From: Chrysoporthe austroafricana
Taxonomy: Eukaryota; Ascomycota; Sordariomycetes; Diaporthales; Cryphonectriaceae
Direction: 5' to 3'
Assembly: GCA_001051155.2 (NCBI GenBank)
Contig: JYIP02000003.1
Location: forward strand, 3,038,001 to 3,102,000
Length of the DNA stretch: 64,000 bases
Shown here: piece after piece, positions 1-10,272 of the stretch
How the letters are laid out: every line of letters begins with the position of its first letter
How positions within the stretch are numbered: position 1 is the stretch's first letter
Notes under the pieces: generated by a model
Database searches by the model: none
Seen by the model: only the letters and a program-made list of their open reading frames with translations
What the model was told of the DNA's origin: nothing
Position numbers and translations under genes: made by a program

Positions 1-2004
1 TCCGATCATGTTGATATGGGATTGGGGATGGAATGGGATGGCGTCAGGTGGGAAAAGGGGGGAGGATCACCGCAGGGTATTGGCCCTACTGGGTATAGGC
101 GACCCACTATATCCTGAAGCTTCGCAGCTGAGCATGCCAGGCACGGAGTGGCACAGCTCGGCGACAGTGAGCAGGAATACTGACAGCGGCCTTTAGCGTC
201 GATTGGCTGCGGGTGAGATGTGCCTGGTTCCTGCATACCGGGCTGCAGGTGTGGAGCTGCCCAGCACCCAGTCGCTAGTCACGCTGCACACTGTCAGTGT
301 GTGCCGGTGCTGAGCTCGCTAATACCCAGTACTGGGTAACGTAGTAGCAGCGCAGCAGCTGCCAGCAGGGCAGGTCCTATCGAGGGGTGGGGTGGGCTCT
401 CTCTGGGCCCGAGTTGTTCTGAGCCCGAGTTGCTCTGAGCCCGAGCTGCCCTGGACCCGAGCTGCTGCGCCTAGGAAACCTTAGGACGTGGCGCGACTCA
501 TGGCGGCGGGCGCTGCAGGGCTGCGCTCGGCGGCTTGTGCGTGTGCCCCCGTGAGGCCTGCGAGGCCTGCGAGGCCTGTGGGGCCCACGTGGTGTATCGT
601 GTATCATGTGTCGTGTGTCGTGCTCCTCCTCCTGCGTGCGGTCTTAGAACAGGGCGTAACCCGTGATCAAATCGATAAGACCGGCCTGCGGTCGCAGGCC
701 ATGAGAATCTTTAGTATTACTGTGTGCAGTAAGTAGGGTAAGTAGCAGGGCCGCGCGCGCGCGAGAGAGAGAGGCCTAGAAGGGGCCGTGGGTCAGGGCG
801 GCCATCGCGAGTCCCCTGTGGTGCTGCGTGCGATGCGGCCGATCGGCCTGCAGGGGAACGGTGTGGAGTTTTGCCCCGTCGTTCATCCCATCCACCATTG
901 GCTGGCCTGCCCAGGCGCGTCAGGGTTATGGCGGCCAGAGGCCCCCCGCAGGCCCTAACGCGGCGGCTGGCAGGGGGTACACGGTACATGGCGCAGTACC
1001 TGCTGCGGCGATAGCGCGCCGGCGAGAGCCCGTGCGGTCTCCGTTAGCAGCCCTGGCGCAGATGCGAGGTCCTCCTCCGCCGGGTGGCCGAGTCACCAGT
1101 TCATCCAGGCGCGGCCAACGGCCTACGTACGCTGGACCATGGGGACCCCTGGCCCGGGTCTGTTTACCCCTGGCGCCATGTCACCTCCTTCCCGCGCTGC
1201 CCCCTGGACGACGCACCATGCCAGAGCTCATCACGACAAAGGCTCATTGAGGGCGGGTGCCGGCGTGGCCAGTGGGACAAGGCCTGCCACCGGGAAACCG
1301 GTGGAATTTTTGGAAAGCCTCTCTGTCCTAGCCGAGATCCACTCCCAGGCTGGAACCCCGTCGTTCATTTTAATAACCGCCCCTCTCCACCAACGTAACG
1401 ATACCCGAGATGCCCTGCGTGTTCCTCGTTCCCTTCCACCCTGATACCCACTCCGCTCCATCCTCGCTGCCTCCTCCCCCGGCACAGCCCAAGCCCAGTC
1501 GCTCCCTACTGCGCGCTGCCTTTTTTTTCTTTTGGCTTTTTCCCGTCACCGAGTGTGATACGGTTCGATACGAGTCACGCTCCTTCGCCCTGGTCCGGGT
1601 TAAATAAAAGAAGCAAAAAGAAATCCACCCAGACGAAAAGGTCCCGACGCGTGCGTCCCTTTTGCGTTTGGCCCTCGCTCCCTCACCAGCTGCCAGCCCA
1701 CCCAGCCTGCCAGCTCGTCTGCTCATAAGACGACGACGACGTCCAGGTTTACGTCCACGTCACCGCATCCATATTGCGCAATCATTCACTCTTGCGTCTT
1801 TGATAGACCGCCCTTCATATACGCTCTGATCCACACCATCCACCCCTCGCGGTCACCCCAGCATATCACCAACCTCACTCCCTCCGCCTGTTACAGCATC
1901 TGCCGGCACGAGACACTCCTTTCTCTGTCGACACTCACAAGGCCGGGCCCGGATCAGATATACACACCCGCCTCGTGCTTGAGTATTGTTTGACCACCGA
2001 TAAC
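1..2004. other. Non-coding left flank and GH128 upstream region
   Basis: No convincing gene is visible. The open frames here are GC-rich, short, mostly lack ATG starts and show no family motif. The stretch holds a perfect 16-bp palindrome (323-338), a 16-bp tandem repeat (403-466), a short 9-bp repeat of gaggcctgc (553-579) and a GC/GA dinucleotide tract near 750-775. The part nearest the GH128 gene (about 1,430-1,960) is pyrimidine-rich, as filamentous-fungal promoters and leaders often are. Confidence 0.6.
403..466. repeat. 16-bp tandem repeat, four copies
   Basis: Four consecutive 16-bp units, consensus ctgagcccgagttgct, start at 403, 419, 435 and 451 and differ by a few substitutions. 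They lie in non-coding DNA. The array looks like an ordinary minisatellite and no function is inferred. Confidence 0.85.
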
Positions 2005-3264
2005 ATGTTTACCAAGTCCAGCCTCGCCGTCCTGGCCTTGGCCACCGGCGCTCTCGCTGCCAACCACCACAACCATGCCCAGCGTCACCAGCACCAACTT
2101 GAGAAGAAGGACGTGGTCTACGAGTATACCACCACTGAGACTGACATCACCTGGCACACTGTCTACGTCGATGGCCAGGGAGACGTCGTTGCCGCCCCCT
2201 CTGCAACCAGCGATGCCGTCTTCGCTCCCTCTGGGGCTTCTGCTCCTGCCGCTGCCGCCGCCTCCTCCAGCAGCAGCAGCAGCGTCGCTAGTAGCTCTTC
2301 GGCCTCGTCGGCCACTCCTACGCCCAGCAGCTCGACTTCGGTTGCCGCCCCCACGACTTCATCCTCGGCCGCCCCTACGACTCTGGTCACCAGCACGGCT
2401 TCGGCCGCATCCTCCGCTGTCGCGGAGCCTGCTGCCGATGTTGCTGCGGCCACCACATCCAGCGTCGAGGCTACGAGCGCTGCCACCTCGGCAGCCGCCG
2501 CTGCCACATCCGCAGCTAGCTCCTCGACCTCCTCCAGCTCCGGCAAGCGAGGTGCGGCTTACAACACCGCCAGCCTCGTTTCCTCCCTGACCGGCTCCGG
2601 CAGCAAGATCTCTTGGGGTTACAACTGGGGTGCGACTTCTGACGGCCTGACCAGCGATCTCGAGTATGTTCCCATGCTGTGGTGCTCCACGGGCGATTAC
2701 CCCACGGACTGGTCGACCAACGCCCAGAGCGCCATCGACTCGGGATCCAAGTACCTCCTCGGCTTCAACGAGCCCGACAACCCGAGTCAGTGCAACATTG
2801 ATGCCTCTACGGCTGCTGCGGCCCACATCAAGTACATGAACCCCTTCAGCGGCAGTGCTGGCATTGGCGCCCCTGCCGTGACCAACTCCAACACCGCCGG
2901 TGAGAGTCTGGACTGGCTGGAGGCCTTCGTCTCCGCGTGTGCCGGAGAGTGCGACTATGACTTCTGCCCCGTCCACTGGTACAACACCATCGAGGCCGGA
3001 GCCGCGGACCTGCTCGACTTCGTGACCAAGGCCTCGACAAGCTGCGGCAGCGACAAGGAGATCTGGATCACCGAGTTCGCCCCCAACGTCGGCAGCCCCT
3101 CTGATGCCGAGATCTCTTCCTTCCTGGAGACGGTCCAGGACGCCTTCGACAACAACTCCACATACAGCTTCGTTGCACGGTACTCGTACTTCTACGTGAG
3201 CGACGGCCTGCTGGTCAACGGCAACTCCGCCTCGTCCTACGGCGAGACCTTTGCCTACTCCTGA
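2005..3264 (+). CDS. Secreted GH128-type beta-1,3-glucanase (Asl1-like)
   Basis: Single-exon gene of 419 aa. The ATG at 2005 opens a clear signal peptide (MFTKSSLAVLALATGALA); an in-frame GTG 30 bp upstream would spoil it. After a His/Gln-rich stretch and a conserved YEYTTTETDITWHTVYVDG block comes an S/A/T-rich, probably O-glycosylated linker (about residues 75-178). A Lys-Arg pair near 180 could be a Kex2 site. The C-terminal domain (about 182-418) matches the Glyco_hydro_cc / GH128 family, with the two expected acidic motifs LGFNEPD (Glu256) and WITEFAP (Glu357). Family members cut beta-1,3-glucan; some, such as fission-yeast Asl1, sit at the cell wall. The likely role is wall remodelling or external glucan digestion. 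There is no GPI signal at the C-terminus. Exact substrate specificity cannot be read from sequence. Confidence 0.9.
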   Translation: MFTKSSLAVLALATGALAANHHNHAQRHQHQLEKKDVVYEYTTTETDITWHTVYVDGQGDVVAAPSATSDAVFAPSGASAPAAAAASSSSSSSVASSSSASSATPTPSSSTSVAAPTTSSSAAPTTLVTSTASAASSAVAEPAADVAAATTSSVEATSAATSAAAAATSAASSSTSSSSGKRGAAYNTASLVSSLTGSGSKISWGYNWGATSDGLTSDLEYVPMLWCSTGDYPTDWSTNAQSAIDSGSKYLLGFNEPDNPSQCNIDASTAAAAHIKYMNPFSGSAGIGAPAVTNSNTAGESLDWLEAFVSACAGECDYDFCPVHWYNTIEAGAADLLDFVTKASTSCGSDKEIWITEFAPNVGSPSDAEISSFLETVQDAFDNNSTYSFVARYSYFYVSDGLLVNGNSASSYGETFAYS

Positions 3265-4990
3265 TCACCGGACTGCATCCACGATGATCTAGGCGTTTTC
3301 TGTGTGTGATTTACAGGACGGTTTCTCGGCGTTCACATGTGTCCCGACAGGCATTTGCATAGGCCATCCCATGATGGACAATCTCGCACCTGGGCTATGG
3401 GGAGGGACTTCATCTAGCGGGAAAAGTGCTTCCAGTTCGTTGTACATATTGGAGATCTTGGCCTCGGCCTCTTACGGTGCCGAGCCGGGTCGGGGACCCT
3501 TTTTGAACGCACCTTTTGCCGAGCATTACTTAAATTCTATTCGTGCCGGGGCAGCCAGGGCATCACCATCCTTATCCGAGGAAACAGAAGCAAACGATAC
3601 CACCACCCTGGCACCCGGCGGGAGATTTGGACAGTTGAGGTAGTACATTTGAGGATAGATACTTTGACGAGCTATGCCCCAAACGATTTGTTGAAGCCTG
3701 CGCCTTGTGTGTTATCCCTCCCACCTGTGAACAACGTGACATGAAGGCCTCCTGGCCCCAACGATAGGTGCGACGTCCAACGCCGGCCAGTCGCCCAGCA
3801 ACCTAGGCGTGGACAGAGGCACGGCGGCTCGTGTCAAGGGACGATGGAAACATCCTCGACAGCAGCCCGCCCGCTCGCAAGTCAACACCCCTAGACTAAG
3901 CTTGTTTACCCAGGCCCGGCAGGGAGGGCGGAGAGGCAACAAGGCGCGCGGGCGCCACGCGCGCGCGTATCCACCCTGCATTCCAGAGCGGACGGCCGCG
4001 AGGCCACCGCGCAGCGGCGAGGCCGCACGCGCGGCACGCCCGGTCAGGTCAGGTATGGAGAGTCCAGGTCGACGGGGCGGCAAGGGACGTTGTCGGTGGG
4101 GGGCGGGTGGCAGAGGGACGGGGCGAAGCAGGACGGGGCGATTGATTGGTGGGGGCTGTGGACCGTCTTTCTGTTTTTGTCTCTCTCTGTGAGTAAGGTT
4201 CGAGGAAGAGTCAGTCACTCAAGGGGGTGGTGGTTCCCCAGAGAGTACTAAGTAGATGTTGTTGGTTTCTCTGAGGACGTCACGTTGCATACCTGTCGTG
4301 ACGATCGAGGCTTCCAGCTGAAGCTGAGCCTGGGCGGGATCTTGGCGGCGATCACAACAGAGGAAAAGGAAAGGGGATCACCTTCTGCCGTGTCTGCGTC
4401 GTTTCCAGAGACCCGAGCCTCCCTGAGATTTGTGTTAATTTTTTGTTTTATTTTTTATTTATTTACTTATTTAATTTTTTCTACGTTAGATACGGTGAGC
4501 CGGCGTACCGTCTTTGGGAGAGGCTCCATGTCTACCGTCACACCGCGTTGATCTACACTTGGGGCACGCTGGTGACCACTGCCTCATCAACAGCAGGCTT
4601 TTAGCATCACGCTCGTTTTTTCATCCGGTAAGTGCCGACCATCGCTAGTTGAGAAGTTGCCAAGAGCAGCCATTCCCACTGGCGGAGGGTTGAGAGGTGA
4701 AGGGCAGAGAGGACCTCGGGAGTGAGTCAGAGAGATGCATTGAAACAGGTATCCCAAGAAGGGGGAGGTCATGACAGAAGATGACACGGAGAGGTCGTTT
4801 CAAGAAGTTTTCAGAAAACAAAGAGTCTGGAAAGATTACAGAATGCACAGTATGATTTACATTGAATAGTAATCTAGGGATAATCTTGTTTCGGCGGGCG
4901 GTGTTCGGGCACTGTCGATTTGGTGTCGTAAGTTGCCACGCTTGCGTGCCCAGACAGGCCCGAGATTTGCTCAGTTTTGATGTCTGCCTC
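3265..4990. other. Intergenic region downstream of GH128 gene
   Basis: No supported gene. It contains the 3' flank of the glucanase, a purine/GC-rich block (about 3,800-4,190) whose open frames are Arg/Gly-rich noise without ATG starts, and an AT-rich tract at 4,435-4,485. A TGAGTCA heptamer occurs at 4,723-4,729 but is not near any gene start. Confidence 0.6.
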
Positions 4991-5311
4991 AATCTGGTTT
5001 TGGAGGCTTCGAAGCCTTCCCTGTACGAGGGTCCGGTCATTCTTGTGGCAACGAACTGCGAAGCAGTCGAAGGTCTCATCATAAGGGTATCCGTCTCCAT
5101 CTGGTTCTGCAGGCTTCGAAACCTTCTCTGAACGAGGGCCCGGCCACTCTTGTGACAACGAACTGTAAAGTAGCCGAAGATCTCGTCACAAGGATATCCG
5201 CCTCTACCTGGTTTTGCAAGCTTCGAAATCTTCTCTGAACGAGAGCCCGGTCATTCTTGTGACAACGAACTGCAAAGCAGCCGAAGATCTCGTCACAAGA
5301 GTATCCACCGC
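4991..5311. repeat. 107-bp tandem repeat, three copies plus a possible diverged fourth
   Basis: Three head-to-tail units of exactly 107 bp lie at 4991-5097, 5098-5204 and 5205-5311. The word gcttcgaa recurs at 5006, 5113 and 5220. Units 2 and 3 differ almost only by C/T and A/G changes. The stretch 4882-4990 begins and ends like a unit and may be a decayed fourth copy. Because 107 is not a multiple of three, the minus-strand translation of the same sequence appears in successive frames, giving short open frames that are not genes. The array lies just beyond the stop codon (5390) of the F-box/LRR gene and may fall in its 3' untranslated region. Confidence 0.9.
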
Positions 5312-5389
5312 AGGCTCCAGCCTGCAGACACAATTGTGTCCTCCCCGCGGAGATGCTGCTTCTCGACTGCCCTGCCTTGGGTGGATTTA

Positions 5390-7843
5390 CTACTTCATCC
5401 TTGGCTTTGACAGCACAATATCCAGCCGCCCCGTCCAGTAGTGGTGTTGGCCCACCTCGCCCGTGAGCCTCCCCTCGTCCCTCAGCCTGGCATACGTCTC
5501 CCGCGTCGCCAGGCGGAACGCCTTGATCTCCGCGAGCACGTCCTTCATGCCCTCCAGCTCCTCGCGGGTCGCGTCCCTGACCTCCCGGCCCGTGGGCTCC
5601 GTGATCATGGCCCAGGCCGAGCCGAAGATGTAGGACCCGGGCGGGACACCCGCCGCGACGTGGCACGGCGTGGCGGCCCTGACTTCGTACATGCCGCGCC
5701 CGGTGGGCTCGCACAGGTTGCGCATGTACGCGTTGACCGCGGGCGGGTTGTCTGGCGTGAGGACGCCGCAGCCGATCCACACGGGGAGCTGGCTGCCGTC
5801 GAGGAAGTCTACCACTACGTAGTCGGACTCGGCGTCGTCGTAAGGGGCGCCGATCAGGTACTCCACGAACGCCCCCTGCTGGTTGCCTCCTGCGTCGCTC
5901 GAATGAGCGCTTGGCTCCCTCGCGGCAGACCCAACGGCATCTTCCCTGTTCCTCAAAAGCGACGACGAGGCGTCCCACACGCTCGAGCTGAAGAACGAGA
6001 ACTCCTCCATCGCCTCACCAACATCCCTATCACGGTCCGGATCGAAGGACCAGCCTTGTATGAGAGGGTCGAACTCAAGTATGATGTGCCGCAGGCCGCG
6101 GAGGACTGGCGGCGCTCGGTAGTGCGCACATGCCTTCCTCGTCTGCGCGATGCTCTGCTCCTGGATGGCCGCGAGCCTGAGGAACTCGATAAGGCGCTCC
6201 GTGGTGACGCCGCTGGAGTGGCGCGGGATGAGGCAGAGCGTGAGCGAGGCGATCCGCGGGTTCATATCTGGAACGAAGAGCTGCGGGTAAGCGAGGTCGA
6301 GGCGCTGCCGGATGCAGGTCTCAGTCAACCAGATGTCCTTCATGACGCGCGTTTCATCGGACCTTACGGTCGGGACGTTGGTGACCAGAGAGTGGTGGAT
6401 CTTGAGGACGCGTAGGTTCGACGAGATCACCGGTCGGAAAAGGTAAGCGGCTCCGGGGAACCCATAACAGAAAGAGAACTTGTGCGGTGAAGGCCTTCCG
6501 GCCCCCCAGTATTTCTCCTCGCTGCCAGAAATCAGGATCATGCCGCCCTCGCACTCGAAATGCTCAATGTGGCCCGAATTGCTGGCCAGAAAGCGCTTAG
6601 CTTTCTCGGACGTGAAACACAGGCCGTTGAGGTAGACGTGTGTCAGGCCTCCCCGGAGTGGGAAACGATGAGGTATGTCCGGCGATGGAGGAATGGGACC
6701 ATGAAGGCCGCCGGCTAGAGCTTCGATCACATCTTCCACCGAGTCGCTACGGATCGGCTCAGTTCCAGTCAACCGAGTTAGGCTTTCATGTCGAACCTGG
6801 CGATCAGCATCGGCTTCGTCTTTAGCATAAGCCGGAGAGTCCGCAAGGTACCGATCTGGGTGTGAGAATGTGGCGCTCCAGGTGGACTCGTCAACGAAAT
6901 AGTGGTCTTCGAGTATTCCAGCATCCCTTAATTTGCCCTCAACCTCGAAATGCTCGGCCGTCTGCAGCCTGCTGGCGTCGTCATTGTGGACGCCCCAGTT
7001 TATGTGGTAGACAAGTAGCGGGTCGCTCAGCTCATTCTCCGACAGGTCGAGGCTCCAGAGCTGATTGGCGAATTGTCCGAGCACTTTAGCAGCTGCGTCA
7101 TGATCAATGCCCTTCCCTCTGAGCTTCAAGATGCGCAGATTTGGGAGATTAATAGGCGTGAATGAGCTGTCCGACAGTAGGACCCTAGCCCAGCCACCCG
7201 TGTATGACAGATCGAGGGAAACGAGGCCGGCCAAGCACCGGGCATCGAAAAGCCTGGCTGGGATTGCTTGCTTGCAGTGCGCTACGCTGAGGAGGTTGAG
7301 GTTCCTGAGCGGTCGCCTGTCTTTGATCAGGAGTCGTTGCAGCGAGATGAAGTCAAGGTCCGTATGCCCATCGAGGACAAGGCAGCGCAAGTTTGGCAAC
7401 TTGACTACGATATTGCTGAGCCCACGCGCCATGTCAGGCCAAAATCCGTCCGAATAGGCTGAGGGATGACGACGAAGGGCACGGAAGTCTATCACGGTTA
7501 TCATGGCCAGTGTCGAGTCTCTCGTAGCGTTTTGCACGCGTCCGACCGAAGAGATGAAAGAGAAGAACCATTGCTGCTCTGAATCCAAAGCATTAGCACC
7601 TATAAATTGTTCCAACTCATGAGGCTATGTGGCAAAGCCAGGTGGGCACTCACCGTAATCAGGATCGATGTCAAGAGCTGTGACCATCTGGAGAGGGTCT
7701 TTCCAGAGACGGGGTGCAAATCGAGCATACATCTCTGTCGAAACAAGGCAGAGATTGTAGTAGTCGCACATATCAATGTAGGGGGCAACAACTCTCCATT
7801 CATCCCGACTGATAGCCTCCTCGTAGGTTGGTGGCTGCTCCAT
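5390..7843 (-). CDS. F-box-like / leucine-rich-repeat protein
   Basis: Two exons, 7843-7654 and 7599-5390, joined across a 54-bp intron (GTGAGT donor, TATAG acceptor; phase fits exactly), give 799 aa. The N-terminus starts MEQPPTYEEA, followed by an F-box-like segment (about residues 12-50, with LCLVSTEMYARFAPRLWKDPL). Leucine-rich-repeat-like blocks follow (for example LPNLRCLVLDGHTDLDF, LPNLRILKLRGKGID, LWSLDLSENELSD). The last 170 residues form a separate region. F-box proteins usually link a target to an SCF ubiquitin ligase through Skp1, with LRRs reading the target. The PPTY motif near the start matches the PPxY ligand of WW domains. The target is unknown. The family is variable and common in moulds. 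Codon use resembles the neighbours. Confidence 0.8.
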
Positions 7844-8776
7844 CTTGTCGTGGGAGGATCAAGACGGTCTCAGAATGAAAGAGAAAATGTCTAGTAGGAC
7901 ATTCTTGAGAGAGGGATCTGTACTCTGAAGCAGTCAAGGACCAAATTTGGATGCTACTGCGTAAAACGACCGTCGCCGCCGCCGCTGTTGGTTTCGCTTG
8001 AGCGCGTAGATGGAGTCAGAACGAGGGAGAGAATGTCGAGCAGGGCATACTTGGAAGAGAGATCCTTGTTCCGATGCAATGAATGACCAGAGCCAGATGA
8101 TACTGCAACAATGGCTTGCTGCTGCTGGCTGTGGTAGTGATGACAAGTAATGGAGGAGGCTGAAGTGTGCTGGCCACAGAGGCTTGTTGGTTGAGCTCCA
8201 CATTTGGCTGCGAAGATTTATTTGAACCAGCTTGTGCTTTATAAGGCAGAAGTTGCATGGAGTGATCCTCGCGGCTTGAATTAGTTCTCGGCGTGTGGTG
8301 GGGTGCAACGACATCATCACACGGTGAAGTTGTTTGTTCCGGCGGCTGGTGTCCTCATGAGTGGTGAAGTCGTCTCGAGGCTGAGGCTGACATTGGAGAT
8401 TCCGGGCCAGGCCGATTGGCTGATCACCCCTCTTTGTGTCAGTCCTCACAGAAATCCACCCCAACCAAGGGCCTCATAGGGAAATTTACACAAATCCGAG
8501 TCCAGTCCACTGATTGCTCTTCTGAAGGATCAGATGTTGTTCATTGACAAGCTAATGATTGCTGGCTCAAAACTGATGAGAACAACGTTAAAATTGCTGC
8601 GGTGTTGACACTAAGAATGTCTCCCAGACCCCCCTATCTAGTCGCCGTCTTGTTTTTATTGAGCCTGAACTCCCTCGGCTATATGCCACAAAGAAAATAT
8701 GTACAATATTTCGAACGAATTAGCAAGTTTGAGTATGTACGAGGACGAGCTCGTAAGTTTAGTACCCGCAAGCTAA
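7844..8776. other. Upstream region of F-box/LRR gene; 3' flank of ARG8
   Basis: No supported gene. A diverged direct duplication of about 115 bp (roughly 7860-7975 and 8006-8121, offset 146 bp) lies just upstream of the F-box/LRR start. A 176-residue minus-strand open frame (7934-8464) has no recognisable motif and crosses the duplication, so it is not called. Confidence 0.6.
7860..8121. repeat. Diverged direct duplication, about 115 bp per copy
   Basis: The segment around 7871 (cagaatgaaagagaaaatgt) recurs around 8017 (cagaacgagggagagaatgt) at an offset of 146 bp. Similarity continues weakly for about 100 bp. In the best-matching part most differences are T/C or A/G transitions, with the copy nearer the gene the more AT-rich. 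It lies in the probable promoter of the F-box/LRR gene. Confidence 0.6.
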
Positions 8777-10272
8777 TTATGACCGGGTTGCAATGATGGC
8801 CTGCTCCAGGATTCCCATGCCCTGCTGGATCTCGGCCTCGGTGATCGTCAACGGAGGCACAAAGCGCAGTGTGTTGGTCCCCGCTGTGATGACGAGAAGT
8901 CCCTTCTCACGTGCAGCTTTGACGATAGGCGTGGGATCTTGCGTCAACTGCAGACCAAGAATCAGGCCTCGACCCCGGATCTCCGTGATCAGGTCGAGGA
9001 ACTTGGCCTGTAGCTGTTTGAATGAGCGGGCAAAGACAGCACTCTTGGCTGCTACGCCTTGTTGGAGGGCGGGATCCGCTAGGCGGGTGACAATGTTATG
9101 AGCCAGGCGACAGGCAAGAGGATTGCCGCCAAATGTCGTTCCGTGGTCGCCCACCTTGATCTTCTCACTGACGTCCTTGCTGACGAGGACAGCGCCGATG
9201 GGGAAACCGTTTCCGAGAGCCTTAGCCGTGGTCAGGATATCCGGATGGGCCTCCTTTGGCAACCTGCCGTGGGCCCAGAAAGTACCGGTTCGCGACAGGC
9301 CACACTGAATCTCGTCGTAGATCAGCACTGCGCCCACCTCGCGACATCGTCTGGCAAGTGCGATGAGAAAATCATCATCCACGACCTGAACACCACCTTC
9401 GCCCTGGATAGGCTCTATTATCACACCGCATGTTTTGTCGGTCACGAGGTCATTGATGGCCGAAATGTCATTGAGGTTGCCATACTTGAAGCCCGGCAGC
9501 ATCGGCGCAAAGGGTTGCTGGTACTTGGGGTTGGGTGTCGCGGACAAGCTGCCCATGGTCCGGCCGTGGAAGGCACCGTTGAAAGACACGAGCTCGTGCT
9601 TCGTGCCGGAAGGCTCAACAACCTTGCCGACCTTGCGCGCGAACTTAATAGCGGCCTCGTTGGCCTCGGAGCCTGAGTTGCAGACGAAGACAGAATTGGC
9701 GCTGTGCATGCCACCGGACTCGAGAGTCTTCTCGACCAGGAGCTTTGACAATGCGCCGGTCCACGGGTTGTAGTAGAGGTTGGAGGCGTGCATGAGCGTC
9801 TTTGCCTGGTCTGCGATGATCCTGGACAGCTCCGGATCGCAGTGCCCCAGAGAATTGACAGCTATTCCGGACGTAAAGTCAAGATAGCGTCGGTTCTCGA
9901 TGTCCCATAGGTATGATCCCTCGCCCTGAACAAACACTGGCGGCGGCCGCGAGTAGGTGGCGACCATGAACGGGGCGTGTTCGTTGACTATGGCAGCGCT
10001 GGGCGAGTCGGCGGCGGGATCTGGGTTGGGGAGGCTGGCGTCTCTCTAGACAGCGCGAGTTCAGGTTAGTCAAGAGCTGATGGAGGCATCAAATCTTGGG
10101 AGATGCTCACGATGATGCTCTCTTGGGTATCGAGGCCCAAGTTACTCTTAGGAATGGCGGTGGCTTGGGAATATGGACGCATCCTGGCCGGGATGGACTG
10201 CGAGACGCGCGGGCAGTAGGGCCGAGCTGCCAGCCCGAGAGCCACCTTGTGTATCTTGGTCCTGAATGCCAT
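8777..10272 (-). CDS. ARG8: Acetylornithine aminotransferase, mitochondrial
   Basis: Two exons, 10272-10111 and 10045-8777, with a 65-bp intron (GTGAGC donor, CTAAC branch site, TCTAG acceptor) give 476 aa. It is a pyridoxal-phosphate enzyme of the class-III aminotransferase family. It converts N-acetylglutamate semialdehyde to N-acetylornithine with glutamate as amino donor, a step of arginine biosynthesis in the mitochondrial matrix. Residues 1-40 are basic, Ser-rich and acid-free, as expected of a mitochondrial presequence. Family signatures are all present: FTSGIAVNSLGH, NSGSEANEAAIKFAR, FHGRTMGSLSAT, EPIQGEGG, LIYDEIQCGLSRTG and TTAKALGNG, in which Lys329 should bind the cofactor. Most of the presequence sits on exon 1. 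A TGACTCA motif 215 bp upstream suggests cross-pathway (CPC1/Gcn4) control. Confidence 0.95.

Noticed and set aside
1975..2004. Ten-residue N-terminal extension of the GH128 protein
   Set aside because: It starts with GTG and would place charged residues before the signal peptide; the ATG at 2005 is the better start.
2163..2976. Long minus-strand frames across the GH128 gene
   Set aside because: They are antisense to the S/A/T-rich linker and catalytic domain; the low-complexity Ala/Val/Glu or Gly/Arg composition mirrors the sense codons.
3809..4192. 127-residue Arg/Gly-rich open frame
   Set aside because: GTG start, biased composition from GC-rich repeats, and an equally long antisense frame.
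4874..5379. Minus-strand frames with FAVRCHKND-like sequence
   Set aside because: They are successive frames of the 107-bp tandem repeat, not a protein gene; the unit length breaks the reading frame at each copy.
5441..6415. Plus-strand open frame of 324 residues
   Set aside because: It is antisense to the second exon of the F-box/LRR gene, GTG-started and Arg/Pro-rich; it is a GC-driven shadow.
7934..8464. 176-residue minus-strand frame upstream of the F-box/LRR gene
   Set aside because: It crosses the decayed duplication and has no domain; the sequence is better read as promoter.
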